NCBI GenBank assembly: GCA_963790335.1
Contig: CAWBOB010000008.1
Location: 584,806 to 648,805, forward strand
Direction: 5' to 3'
Length of the DNA stretch: 64,000 nucleotides
Source of the DNA: JAOUEA01 sp963790335
Lineage (GTDB): Bacteria; Actinomycetota; UBA4738; HRBIN12
Below the pieces are notes generated by a model, which worked only from the letters and a program-made list of their open reading frames with translations, was not told where the DNA came from and searched no databases. Below are positions 41,247 through 50,068 of the stretch, in pieces. The stretch's first letter is position 1, and each line of letters begins with the position of its first letter. Both the position numbers and the translations under genes were made by a program.

Positions 41247-41602
41247 ATGCAAGCCGCCGTCTGGTCCGCGATCGCCCTGGTTGCCGCGCTCTCGATGGGC
41301 ACGCTCTACCTGCTGGTTTCCCGGCTCGACGGCATCTCCGCGAGGATCGACGGCCTGTCCTCTCGGATCGACGGGCAGGGTGCGTCCTTTCGGCACGGAT
41401 CGATGCGCAGGGCGCGTCGTTCGACGCTCGACTCGAGTCACTCGCGACGACGATGGAAGGCCGATTCAACCGGGTCGACGACCGTTTCGACCGCATGGAC
41501 GACCGCTTTGACCGGATGGATGACCGCTTCGACCGGGTCGACGACCGGCTGTTCGGTCTCGAGCAGCGGCTCGACGCGCATATCGGTCGGCACGCGGGTT
41601 AG
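41247..41602 (+). CDS. Membrane-anchored coiled-coil protein, copy 2, frameshifted
   Basis: A protein of about 119 residues. MQAAVWSAIALVAALSMGTLYLLVSRL is an N-terminal transmembrane helix, followed by ISARIDGLSSRIDGQGASF. One missing base near 41390 shifts the frame; the correct continuation is ARIDAQGASFDARLESLATTMEGRFNRV, then three DDRFDR(M/V) heptads and RLDAHIGRHAG, stop 41600-41602. As read, the frame instead runs to 41663 with unrelated sequence. Paralog of the gene at 40115. Function unknown. Confidence 0.7.
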
Positions 41603-41614
41603 CCCAGCCAACGT

Positions 41615-42469
41615 TCAGGCGCGGCTGACCTCGACCTTTCCGTCGACGATGCGCGCGGCGTAGACCGGCTGCGGAGCGGTCGCGGGGCCGCGCTCGATCT
41701 CACCGTCGGTCACACGGAAGCAGCTCCCGTGCCACGGGCACTCGATCGTGTCGCCGTCGAGCTTGCCTCTGTGCAGCGGCCCGCCTCGATGGGTGCAGCG
41801 GTCGTGCATCGCGAAGACCTGGTCGCCTCGGCGCAGCAGGAACACGGGCACGCCCTTCACGTCGACGACGGTGGGGGCGTCTTCCTTCAGGTCATCGGCA
41901 GCCATCACCGCGGTCGGCTTCGCGGGCAGCCGGTCGAACGCGGTGACGTCGACACCCACGCCGCGGGAGTAGACGAGATGGCCGCCGATGTACGCGGTCG
42001 CCGATGCGATACCGGCGCCCACGGTGCTGAGGGCGACGCCGAGTCCGCGGCGACCGGCGCGGCGGGCGGCCCACGAGAGACCGAACGCCGCGATCGCCGC
42101 GGTGTTGCCGAGCGCGTGCGCGACGCCGGCTCGCCGCTCCTCGCCTTCGGTGTCGGCCCAGTCGGACCATCCGGCCAGCGCAGTCGGCCCGGCGGACAGC
42201 ACGCCCAGTCCGATCAGACGACGCGCGGCATCGCTCGAGCGCTCGCCGCCCACCACGTCGAGCATGCCGGCGCTCGTCCATGCGCCGATGGTCACGTCGG
42301 TCAGCACCGGGTGCAGCGGATGACCGAGCCATGTTCCGCTCAACAGATCCTTGACCGGGCCCGTGCCGAGTCGCTCGGCCAGCGGTCCGATTCGCTCGGC
42401 GACACGATCGAGTTGCGGGGCGAAGCGGTCGGTCACGACGGAGGGCAGTCGATGCAGCGGTGAGGTCAT
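41615..42469 (-). CDS. DUF2231-Rieske iron-sulfur membrane protein
   Basis: A 284-residue fusion. The N-terminal DUF2231-like part (about 40-175) holds several transmembrane helices with GTWLGHPLHPVLTDVTIGAW. The C-terminal Rieske domain has both ligand motifs, CTHRGG near residue 227 and CPWHGSCF near residue 245, so a [2Fe-2S] cluster is expected. It probably transfers electrons at the membrane. It is convergent with the coiled-coil gene. Confidence 0.9.
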   Translation of the reverse strand: MTSPLHRLPSVVTDRFAPQLDRVAERIGPLAERLGTGPVKDLLSGTWLGHPLHPVLTDVTIGAWTSAGMLDVVGGERSSDAARRLIGLGVLSAGPTALAGWSDWADTEGEERRAGVAHALGNTAAIAAFGLSWAARRAGRRGLGVALSTVGAGIASATAYIGGHLVYSRGVGVDVTAFDRLPAKPTAVMAADDLKEDAPTVVDVKGVPVFLLRRGDQVFAMHDRCTHRGGPLHRGKLDGDTIECPWHGSCFRVTDGEIERGPATAPQPVYAARIVDGKVEVSRA

Positions 42470-42568
42470 GCCGCCATCGTGCCCGCCCGATGCCGTCTCG
42501 AAACCCGGCGGTTGAGGTTGCGCGTCGCGGGTAAGAGCACACGGTCAGTGAAGAGAGGGGAGTACCAC

Positions 42569-43096
42569 ATGGAACAGCCGCAGAAGATCGCCAAGGCCGG
42601 CACGCGCGTCGGTAAGAAGGTGCTCGGTACCGACACCGCGCAGGGGGTCGTCGAGGCCGTCGTCGACAAGCTCGAAGAGCTCGCCGTCGACAAGGCCGAC
42701 GATGTCGCCGAAGCCGTGAAGGATCGTGCCGCGAAGGCGGGAGGCCGCACCCCCAAGCGTGCGACGTCCGCCAAGAAGTCGGGCGCCAAGAAGTCGGGCG
42801 CCAAGAAGTCGGAAGCGGCCAAGAAGTCGACAGCGAAGAAGTCGCGTGCCAAGAAGTCGACAGCCAAGAAGTCGCGTGCCAGGAAGCCGGCCGCCAAGAG
42901 GCCAACGGCGAAGAAGTCCGGCGCGAAGAAGACGACGGCGAGGAAGCCCGCCACGAAGCGGTCGACCGCCAAGAGGTCGACGGCGAAGAAGTCGAGCGCC
43001 AAGAAGTCGACGGGTAGGAAGTCGGCCGCCAAGAGGTCGACGCCCAAGAAGACTGCCGCGAAGCGCACGGCCGCGAAGCGTTCCGGTTCCCGCTGA
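42569..43096 (+). CDS. Histone-H1-like Lys/Ala-rich nucleoid protein
   Basis: A 175-residue highly basic protein. The first 60 residues form an ordinary helical domain (IAKAGTRVGKKVLGTDTAQGVVEAVVDKLEEL). From about residue 62 the tail is nearly all repeats of AKKS, AKRS and ARKP, more than 25 units. Such tails resemble eukaryotic H1 and the C-termini of actinobacterial HupB, and bind DNA without sequence specificity. There is no HU domain. GAGAGGGGAG precedes ATG 42569. Confidence 0.85.
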   Translation: MEQPQKIAKAGTRVGKKVLGTDTAQGVVEAVVDKLEELAVDKADDVAEAVKDRAAKAGGRTPKRATSAKKSGAKKSGAKKSEAAKKSTAKKSRAKKSTAKKSRARKPAAKRPTAKKSGAKKTTARKPATKRSTAKRSTAKKSSAKKSTGRKSAAKRSTPKKTAAKRTAAKRSGSR

Positions 43097-43108
43097 CGCG
43101 GGGGCCGG

Positions 43109-43558
43109 CTACGGTCGGTGCGTGGGGTCGTCGGCGAACGGCGCCTCGCGCACGCCCTCGGCCTGATCCTCCTCGATCGCGTCGAGACCCGTCTCGACGT
43201 GGTCGGGGTGGCCGATCGGGGTGAACGATGGGTCGCCGGGGCCCGATGCTCGTCCCTCGAGGGTCGCGGCGACCCGTTCCAGCTCGTGCCGCATGCGCAC
43301 CCGCATCTCGGCGGCCGCCTCGGATCCTTCCGGGGCGTCGGCCATCATCGAGACGACCGTGGACGTGCCGTCGGGGTCGGGAGCGATCACCACGAGGGCT
43401 CGGCCACCACGCCAGTCGGTGGTCACCGCCTCGGTGATGCGGAGCCCCTCGACGCGAGCCATGTGATCGTGGACCAGGTGATGGGCCACGTCGATCGAGA
43501 TCGAGTCCTCGATCTGCTCCAGCGGTACTCCCTCGTCGATCGCGGGTGAGTCGTTCAC
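43109..43558 (-). CDS. Hypothetical acidic protein
   Basis: A 149-residue acidic soluble protein with no family I recognise. It has HHLVHDHMARVEGLRITEAVTTDWRGGRALVVIAPDPDGTSTVVSMM in the middle. The tail from residue 104 is low-complexity and acidic. Its start overlaps the stop of the small membrane protein gene upstream as ATGA, so the two are coupled and likely cooperate. Confidence 0.7.
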   Translation of the reverse strand: MNDSPAIDEGVPLEQIEDSISIDVAHHLVHDHMARVEGLRITEAVTTDWRGGRALVVIAPDPDGTSTVVSMMADAPEGSEAAAEMRVRMRHELERVAATLEGRASGPGDPSFTPIGHPDHVETGLDAIEEDQAEGVREAPFADDPTHRP

Positions 43559-43767
43559 CGCTCGTCCCGCGAGGCTCTGATGAGCGGACGCAGGAGTCGA
43601 TAGACGGCGTACGCGATCAGCGCCAGCCCGATCGCGGTCTCGACCTGGCGTTCGCTGAACCGGCTGTGACGAGCGACCGGTCTCGCGATGGCGCGCCCGG
43701 CGGCCCCGCGCCAGCCGGTGAGGGCTGCCTCACCGAACCGTTCGATGCGTTCAGTGGTGATCGCCAT
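43555..43767 (-). CDS. Small single-pass membrane protein
   Basis: A 70-residue basic protein with one transmembrane segment near the C-terminus (TAIGLALIAYAVYRLLRPLI). Family unknown. GGAGGGA precedes the ATG at 43767. It overlaps the next gene by four bases, indicating a two-gene operon. Confidence 0.65.
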   Translation of the reverse strand: MAITTERIERFGEAALTGWRGAAGRAIARPVARHSRFSERQVETAIGLALIAYAVYRLLRPLIRASRDER

Positions 43768-43845
43768 GTTCCCTCCTTGTCGTGTGTGGGCAGCGTCCTA
43801 CCCGCGATGGAGATGCGTCAACCGTACTCCCGGTAGGGTTGCTGC

Positions 43846-44385
43846 GTGGGCGCGCCATCTCCCGACCCGGTCTCCGACCCGCAGGGGTATCAGCAGCATC
43901 TGCTCGGGCTGCTCGGCGACGACGATCCCGCCCACGCGCAGGCTGCCGCGCCCAAGGAGTGGCACACGGTGGTCGACCTGGCCGGCCCGACCCTGCACGT
44001 GTCGCCCGCCGAGGGCGAGTGGTCGGTCTTCGGCTGCCTCGCGCACGCCCTCGACGCCGAGATCGTGGTCAGCGGCCGCTACCGGTGGATCGTGGCCGAG
44101 CAAGAGCCGCCGCTGCTCGGCTACGACCAGGATCTGTGGGTCCAGGGTCTGCATGCCGACCCCGAGACGGAAGGAGCGGCCGATCTGCTCGCTACGCTCG
44201 CCGCGCTCCGTCAGGCCAACGTCGCGATGTGGCAGCGCAGCACCGAGCAGGAACGCGCGCGCTTCGGCGTGCACGGCGAGCGTGGGCCCGAGAGCTACGA
44301 CCTGACGTTCCGCATGATCGCGGGACATGACCGCTTCCATCTGCGGCAGGCCCGCGAGACCCTCGACGCCGTCTCGACCGGCTGA
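43846..44385 (+). CDS. DinB-family four-helix protein
   Basis: A 179-residue DinB-like protein. Likely metal ligands include His in GEWSVFGCLAHALDAEIVVSGR and the pair in IAGHDRFHLRQARETLD. Relatives are thiol transferases or damage-inducible proteins of unknown role. GTG 43846 has a TAGGGT -10 box (43834-43839) seven bases upstream, so the message is probably leaderless. Confidence 0.85.
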   Translation: MGAPSPDPVSDPQGYQQHLLGLLGDDDPAHAQAAAPKEWHTVVDLAGPTLHVSPAEGEWSVFGCLAHALDAEIVVSGRYRWIVAEQEPPLLGYDQDLWVQGLHADPETEGAADLLATLAALRQANVAMWQRSTEQERARFGVHGERGPESYDLTFRMIAGHDRFHLRQARETLDAVSTG

Positions 44386-44422
44386 TCGGGTGTGGGTGGC
44401 TCGAGCGTGACCGAACCCGGCG

Positions 44423-44851
44423 TCACCGCCACGCGCCGATGATCGCTCCGGCCACCACGGTGCCGACGATGTGGTAGCCGGCGTTCACCGCGCCCCAGAG
44501 CATCGGCTTCGGCTTCGTCGACTCGAAGGTCGCGGTCACGAGCGAGATCGCGAGTGCGAAGCCGATCGCCACGATGAAGCCGAGCACGATGCCCTCGCTC
44601 AGGGTGTCGGTGCCGCTCGCCACGGCCAGCATGCCGATGGCGAGCGCAGCGAGCACGCTCCCGACCAGAGGCACCGCGAAGATCGCCGCCGGGGGACCTC
44701 CTTCGGTCTGTTCCCGGGTCATGCCCCCGGCTGCCATCCACATCGCGCCGAACACCGGCGGGGCGTACCAGACGGCGCCGATGACGAAGTACGCGAGCGC
44801 GGCCACGAGCACGGCGAGCCAGTTGACATCGGTCCATGTGTCGACGGTCAT
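44423..44851 (-). CDS. DUF1761 integral membrane protein
   Basis: A 142-residue protein with four transmembrane helices. VNWLAVLVAALAYFVIGAVWYAPPVFGAMWMAAGGM is the typical DUF1761 start. Function unknown. It is convergent with the DinB gene and divergent from the ABC transporter genes. ATG 44851 was chosen because similarity begins there; the upstream open frame is compositional. Confidence 0.87.
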   Translation of the reverse strand: MTVDTWTDVNWLAVLVAALAYFVIGAVWYAPPVFGAMWMAAGGMTREQTEGGPPAAIFAVPLVGSVLAALAIGMLAVASGTDTLSEGIVLGFIVAIGFALAISLVTATFESTKPKPMLWGAVNAGYHIVGTVVAGAIIGAWR

Positions 44852-44958
44852 CACGGCCTCCTCGTTCACGATCGACAGGGCGAGGCTAGTCCGGGTCGGC
44901 GGTGCTTGGGAAGCGGGGCCGGCGGGGACGGCCCGGCGACGTGTGAGAGGCTCGCTGC

Positions 44959-45915
<957 letters not shown>

Positions 45916-45921
45916 TGCCGC

Positions 45922-46743
45922 ATGAGCGTCGTGGCCGAGGCACGGACGAGCGACGTCGACCTCGACCGACGCATCCCCTTCGGCCTCGTGCGGGACACCG
46001 CCGCCATCGTGCAGCGCAACCTGATCGCGTACCGGCGGGTTCCCCAGCTCGTGGTCTTCTCCACGATCCAGCCGGTGATCTTCGTCGTGATGTTCCGGTA
46101 CGTGTTCGGCGGCGCGGTGTCGGCGGCGCTGCCCGCCGGCGTCGACTACGTCGACTTCCTGATGCCGGGCATCTTCGTGCAGACCGTGGTGTTCGGGGCG
46201 ATCGCGACCGCGATCGGACTCGCCGCCGACCTCAAGAGCGGGCTGATGGAACGCTTCCGCGCGCTGCCGATGGCGAGATCGGCGGTGCTCTCGGGGCGCA
46301 CGCTGGCCGACACCGTGCGCAACGTGTTCGTGGTCGCGTTGATGATGGTGGTCGGGTTCCTGGTCGGATGGCGCATCCACACCGACGTGTTCGGCCTGCT
46401 GGCCGGAGCCGGGCTCGTGGTGCTGTTCGGGTTCTCGATGTCGTGGGTGTTCGCGACGGTCGGCCTCGCGGTCGGCGATCCGGAAGCCGCGCAGGCGGCC
46501 GCCTTCCCGGTGCTCGCACCGCTCGTGTTCGCGTCGTCGGCCTTCGTGCCCGTGGAGCGCATGCCCGGGTGGCTCCAGGTCTTCGCCGAGCACCAGCCGG
46601 TCTCGGCGGCCGCATCGGCGGTTCGGGCCCTCACCCTCGGTGGTCCGGCGGCCGGCCACGTGGTCGCGTCGATCGTGTGGAGCGTGAGCATCATCGTCGT
46701 GTTCGGCGCGATCGCGGTGCGGCTCTACCGGCGCGCGGTCTAG
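45922..46743 (+). CDS. DrrB-type ABC exporter permease
   Basis: A 273-residue ABC-2 type permease with six transmembrane helices. Typical regions are IVQRNLIAYRRVPQLVVFSTIQPVIFVVMFRYVFGGAV and the family segment LKSGLMERFRALPMARSAVLSGR. ATG 45922 lies six bases after the ATPase stop. Together they form a two-gene exporter; the substrate is unknown. Confidence 0.92.
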   Translation: MSVVAEARTSDVDLDRRIPFGLVRDTAAIVQRNLIAYRRVPQLVVFSTIQPVIFVVMFRYVFGGAVSAALPAGVDYVDFLMPGIFVQTVVFGAIATAIGLAADLKSGLMERFRALPMARSAVLSGRTLADTVRNVFVVALMMVVGFLVGWRIHTDVFGLLAGAGLVVLFGFSMSWVFATVGLAVGDPEAAQAAAFPVLAPLVFASSAFVPVERMPGWLQVFAEHQPVSAAASAVRALTLGGPAAGHVVASIVWSVSIIVVFGAIAVRLYRRAV

Positions 46744-46811
46744 ACCGCCCCCAGCGCCGCCTGCTTCGGGATGCATGGCTCCCGCAAGCCGCAGGTGCGA
46801 GACTCCAGGCG

Positions 46812-47396
46812 ATGGCCGAACCGGAGCTCGTCGAGGTCGCCGATCGCGCCGCGTGGCGCCGCTGGCTCACGCGCAACCACCGTCGGACCGGGGGTCTATG
46901 GCTCGTGATCCACAAGCGGGGCTCGACCGAAGGTTCGCTCGATTACGAGGGCGCGGTGTGCGAGGCCCTCTGCTTCGGCTGGATCGATTCGAAGGCGAAC
47001 ACCCTCGATGACGAGCGGTACAAGCTGTGGATGGCGCCCCGCAAACCCAGGAGCGCCTGGTCGGCTGTGAACAAGCGCCGCGTCGAGAACCTCATGGACT
47101 CAGGAGCGATGGCTCCGGCCGGGCTTGCCGTCATCGAGGCCGCGAAGACCGATGGGGCGTGGGCAGCGTTGGAACGCAGCGATGCGCTCGAGGTACCCGG
47201 TGATCTGCGTGACGCGTTCCGCCGACACGACGGCTCGCGCAAGCATTGGGAAGCGTTCCCTCCGAGCGTGCGCAAGCAGATCCTCGAGTGGATCTACGCG
47301 GCCAAGCGCGACGAGACACGGAGCAAGCGCGTCGAGGAGACCGCGAGGCTCGCCGCACGCAACGAGCGCGCGAATCAGTGGCGCGCGAAGCGATGA
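46812..47396 (+). CDS. YdeI/OmpD-associated family protein
   Basis: A 194-residue soluble protein. The conserved core is WLTRNHRRTGGLWLVIHKRGS, then CFGWIDSKANTLDDERYKLWMAPRKPRSAWSAVNKRRVENLMDSG, and the C-terminal WEAFPPSVRKQILEWIYAAKRDETRSKRVEETARLAARN, the bacteriocin-protection/YdeI signature. The molecular role is unknown. Its stop overlaps the PAP2 start (ATGA). Confidence 0.88.
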   Translation: MAEPELVEVADRAAWRRWLTRNHRRTGGLWLVIHKRGSTEGSLDYEGAVCEALCFGWIDSKANTLDDERYKLWMAPRKPRSAWSAVNKRRVENLMDSGAMAPAGLAVIEAAKTDGAWAALERSDALEVPGDLRDAFRRHDGSRKHWEAFPPSVRKQILEWIYAAKRDETRSKRVEETARLAARNERANQWRAKR

Positions 47397-48076
47397 ATGA
47401 CGACCGCTCGTCCCCGCAGCCCCGCCCCGCGGCGCTCGAGCATCGACGGCACCTTCTCATCGTGCTGGGGGTGGCATCGGTGGTGTTGGCGCTGAGCACC
47501 GTGGCGGCGCGCGGCGCTGTCACCGACGCCGAGATCCAGGTGTTCCGGACGGCCAACGACCTGCCGCAGGGCCTCTACGTCGCGGTGTGGCCGGTGATGC
47601 AGTACGGCACCTTCCTCACCATCCCTGCGCTCACCGTGGTCGCCCTCGTGTTCCGGCGCGTCCGCCTCGCGGTGGCGATGCTCTTGTCGGGTGTCGGGGT
47701 GTACCTGCTCGCCGTCGTGATCAAGGGCCTCGTGAAGCGCGAGCGGCCGGCTGGACTGCTCGACGCGGTCCAGAGCCGGGAACACTTCGCGGAAGGGAGC
47801 CTCGGATTCCCCTCGGGCCACGCTGCGGTGGCCGCCGCGTTGACCCTCGTGGTGGCGACACATCTGTCGCGACGGTGGGCGCTCGCTGCGCTGGTGCTCG
47901 GCGTCGCCGTGCTCTTCGGCCGTCTCTACGTGGGAGCCCATCTTCCGCTCGACGTGGTGGGCGGCGCCGCGCTCGGGGCAGTCGCGGGAAGCGTCGTCAG
48001 CCTGGCGATCCCTGCCCGGGCGGTCGCGCGCCGGCCTCAGCCGGCAGCCGCGCCGAAGCGTTCGTCGAAGACGTAG
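47393..48076 (+). CDS. PAP2-family membrane phosphatase
   Basis: A 227-residue integral membrane phosphatase with five or six helices. The three PAP2 motifs are complete: KGLVKRERP (K-x6-RP), PSGHAAVAAA, and RLYVGAHLPLD (R-x5-H-x3-D). It would dephosphorylate a lipid phosphate, perhaps undecaprenyl or phosphatidate, on the outer face. ATG 47393 overlaps the upstream stop. Its end overlaps the converging SRPBCC gene by 40 bases. Confidence 0.92.
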   Translation: MNDDRSSPQPRPAALEHRRHLLIVLGVASVVLALSTVAARGAVTDAEIQVFRTANDLPQGLYVAVWPVMQYGTFLTIPALTVVALVFRRVRLAVAMLLSGVGVYLLAVVIKGLVKRERPAGLLDAVQSREHFAEGSLGFPSGHAAVAAALTLVVATHLSRRWALAALVLGVAVLFGRLYVGAHLPLDVVGGAALGAVAGSVVSLAIPARAVARRPQPAAAPKRSSKT

Positions 48077-48495
48077 GTCCAACCCGGGCCGTAGTCTTCG
48101 CGAAGCTCCCGGCCCGCGGGCTCGGCCAGCCGATCCCAATGACGGTGGATGAGCCGCACGGCGCAGCCACCGTCGTCGAGCGGGGAGAACGTCACCTCGA
48201 CCTCGGTGTAGGGGCGCTGCTCGAAGCTCGGGTTCCAGTCGATCACCACCCGGTTCGGTGGGTCCCACGTGGTCACGACCCCCCACTCCGCCTCGACGCC
48301 CGTCGACAGCACCTCGTAGATCCGGCCGCCTTCACGCTCCTCGAAGACGAGGCGTTCGGTCTTCTCGCCCGCCTCGCGATCGGCGAGACCGTGCGTCTCG
48401 AGCGGCCACCACGACTCCATCTCGGTCGTGAACAGCCGGAAGGCCTCGCTCGGCGCGCGTCGCACCGTGATGCTCCTGTCGATCGGCTCGATCAT
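48037..48495 (-). CDS. SRPBCC (AHSA1-like) domain protein
   Basis: A 152-residue AHSA1/START protein. It starts MIEPIDRSITVRRAPSEAFRLFTTEMESWWPLETHGL and has VLSTGVEAEWGVVTTWDPPNRVVIDWNP and the C-terminal HRHWDRLAEPAGRELREDYGPGW. ATG 48495 overlaps the ArsR stop by four bases. This is the third ArsR-SRPBCC cassette in the window. Ligand unknown. Confidence 0.88.
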   Translation of the reverse strand: MIEPIDRSITVRRAPSEAFRLFTTEMESWWPLETHGLADREAGEKTERLVFEEREGGRIYEVLSTGVEAEWGVVTTWDPPNRVVIDWNPSFEQRPYTEVEVTFSPLDDGGCAVRLIHRHWDRLAEPAGRELREDYGPGWTYVFDERFGAAAG

Positions 48496-48854
48496 CGGTC
48501 GCTCCTCTTCGTGCGGTGGCGTGGTGGTGCCGTGCGCCGCGCCGGCTCGTCGGCGGCGTCTGCGAAGGCCGCGAGCGCGTCGTCCCACATCGTCTCCAGC
48601 TCCGACCGCAGAGCCTCGAGTCCCGTGGGTCGCACGGAGTAGAGGCGGCGGACACCGTCGGGTCGGTCGATCACGAGCTGCGCCTCCTTCAACACCCGAA
48701 GGTGCTGCGAGACGGCGGGCCGGCTGACCGGTACCTCGGTCGCGAGCTCTCCGACCGAGCGTTCACCGCCGCGGAGCAAGCGGAAGACCTCGCGTCTCGT
48801 GGGATCGCCCAGCGCATCGAACGCGAGGTCCGCCGCCCGTATCGCTCCGCTCAT
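48492..48854 (-). CDS. ArsR-family repressor paired with SRPBCC gene
   Basis: A 120-residue winged-helix regulator. It has FDALGDPTRREVFRLLRGGERSVGEL and the recognition helix VSRPAVSQHLRVLKEAQLV. No metal-binding Cys. A perfect 12-bp inverted repeat covers its start codon. TTGCGA (48889-48884) and TAACTT (48866-48861) on the minus strand predict a leaderless message starting at the ATG, so repressor binding would block the promoter. Confidence 0.9.
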   Translation of the reverse strand: MSGAIRAADLAFDALGDPTRREVFRLLRGGERSVGELATEVPVSRPAVSQHLRVLKEAQLVIDRPDGVRRLYSVRPTGLEALRSELETMWDDALAAFADAADEPARRTAPPRHRTKRSDR

Positions 48855-48881
48855 ATCGGTAAGTTAGCACTTACCGATATG
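48852..48881 (-). promoter_or_regulatory. Perfect 12-bp inverted repeat over the ArsR start
   Basis: Arms CATATCGGTAAG (48852-48863) and CTTACCGATATG (48870-48881) are fully complementary around a 6-base spacer. The repeat covers the -10 region, transcription start and start codon of the ArsR gene. It is a strong candidate self-operator. Confidence 0.75.
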
Positions 48882-48899
48882 GTTCGCAACCCATCGCCT

Positions 48900-49898
48900 T
48901 CACGCACCTGTCCGGTCGCCGTCCGATCGGCTCGCGCCTGCCTGCGCGCCGACACCGTCGTCCTCGACCGTCGGCTGCGCGATCGGCTCGGCTTCGGTCG
49001 AGCGGAGCGACGCGATGATCGAAGCGGTGATGGCCACGGCGATGAAGGTGAGCGAGCCCCAGATCGGGATCGTGTACAGCGAGCTCACGAGGAGCTTGAC
49101 GCCGACGAAGACGAGCACCACGGCCAGTCCCAGCTTCAGATACACGAAACGGTGGATCATGCCGGCGAGCATGAAGTAGAGCGCCCGCAACCCGAGGATC
49201 GCGAACGCGTTCGACGTGAACACGATGAACGGATCGTCGGTCACCGCGAAGATCGCAGGGATCGAGTCCACCGCGAAGAGCACGTCGGTCGTCTCGACCA
49301 GCACCAGCACGGCCATGAGTGGCGTCGCGACCCGCGTGCCGGCCTCGATCACGGTGAACCGCTGCCCGTGGTACCGCGTGGTCAACGGCACTACGCGCCG
49401 GAACAACGAGAGCACCGGGTTCCGCTCCGGGTGCACCTCCTCGTCGCGGTGCATCGCCATGCGGATGCCCGTGAGCACCAGGAACGCCCCGAAGACGTAG
49501 ATCGTGAAGTGGAAGCGATCAAGCAGCGCCGCGCCGCCCGCGATGAAGAGCCCCCGGAAGACGAGCGCTCCAAGGATGCCCCAGAACAGCACCCGGTGCT
49601 GATACTTCGCGGGCACGCCGAAGTACGTGAAGATCAGCGCGAAGACGAAGATGTTGTCGACCGACAGGCTCTTCTCGATCAGGTAGCCGGCGAGGTACTC
49701 CCCTCCGGCCTGCGCACCGAGCCACAGGTAGACGACGCCCCCGAACGCGAGGCCGAGCGAGATCCAGAACACGCTGAACCTGGTGGCTTCGCGGAACGAG
49801 ACCTCGTGCGCTTCCCGATGGAAGACGAACAGATCGAGCGCGAGCAGGAACACCGTGAGGCCGATGAAACCGGCCCACGCGTAGATGCCGACATCCAC
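48900..49898 (-). CDS. TerC/Alx-family membrane protein, probable Mn exporter
   Basis: A 332-residue integral membrane protein with eight or nine helices. Family motifs include EKSLSVDNIFVFALIF, the second acidic motif LVETTDVLFAVDSIPAIFAV, and FTSNAFAILGLRALYF. Members of this family export manganese and are often controlled by yybP-ykoY riboswitches. GTG 49898 follows GGGAG. A probable yybP-ykoY aptamer immediately upstream supports a manganese role. The final 40 residues are a variable cytoplasmic tail. Confidence 0.9.
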   Translation of the reverse strand: MDVGIYAWAGFIGLTVFLLALDLFVFHREAHEVSFREATRFSVFWISLGLAFGGVVYLWLGAQAGGEYLAGYLIEKSLSVDNIFVFALIFTYFGVPAKYQHRVLFWGILGALVFRGLFIAGGAALLDRFHFTIYVFGAFLVLTGIRMAMHRDEEVHPERNPVLSLFRRVVPLTTRYHGQRFTVIEAGTRVATPLMAVLVLVETTDVLFAVDSIPAIFAVTDDPFIVFTSNAFAILGLRALYFMLAGMIHRFVYLKLGLAVVLVFVGVKLLVSSLYTIPIWGSLTFIAVAITASIIASLRSTEAEPIAQPTVEDDGVGAQAGASRSDGDRTGA

Positions 49899-49945
49899 GA
49901 GCAGCTCCCTTCGGTCCGGCCGGCGCGGCAACGCCAGCGATCGGG

Positions 49946-50045
49946 CCGAAGGTCTCTCCGGTCGGCGGCTCGGGAGCCGATCGACCGGCACCACCGGGCC
50001 GTGAGGCCGAGATGACGGCGGTGCCTGAGGGATACTCCCCCTCGG
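49946..50045 (-). ncRNA. Probable yybP-ykoY manganese riboswitch
   Basis: Read on the minus strand, the leader holds GGGGAGTATCCC, then a helix closed by GGCACC/GGTGCC that contains GTCATCTCGG, a helix CCGGTCG/CGACCGG, and then AGAGACC. These match the order of conserved elements in yybP-ykoY aptamers (GGGGAGTA loop and the A-rich GACC loop). The basal stem pairs CCGAGG with CCTTCGG (49946-49952). The same CCTTCGG is complementary to CCGAAGG at 49908-49914, next to the ribosome binding site, giving a plausible on/off translational switch. Confidence 0.7.
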
Positions 50046-50068
50046 TTCGAGGGTGAGGATACCGCAGG

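Noticed and set aside
42466..43068. Hydrophobic-looking minus-strand frame opposite the H1-like gene
   Set aside because: Repeats of FLA and DF are the antisense of AAG/GCC codons; the plus-strand Lys/Ala tail with a ribosome binding site is the real gene.
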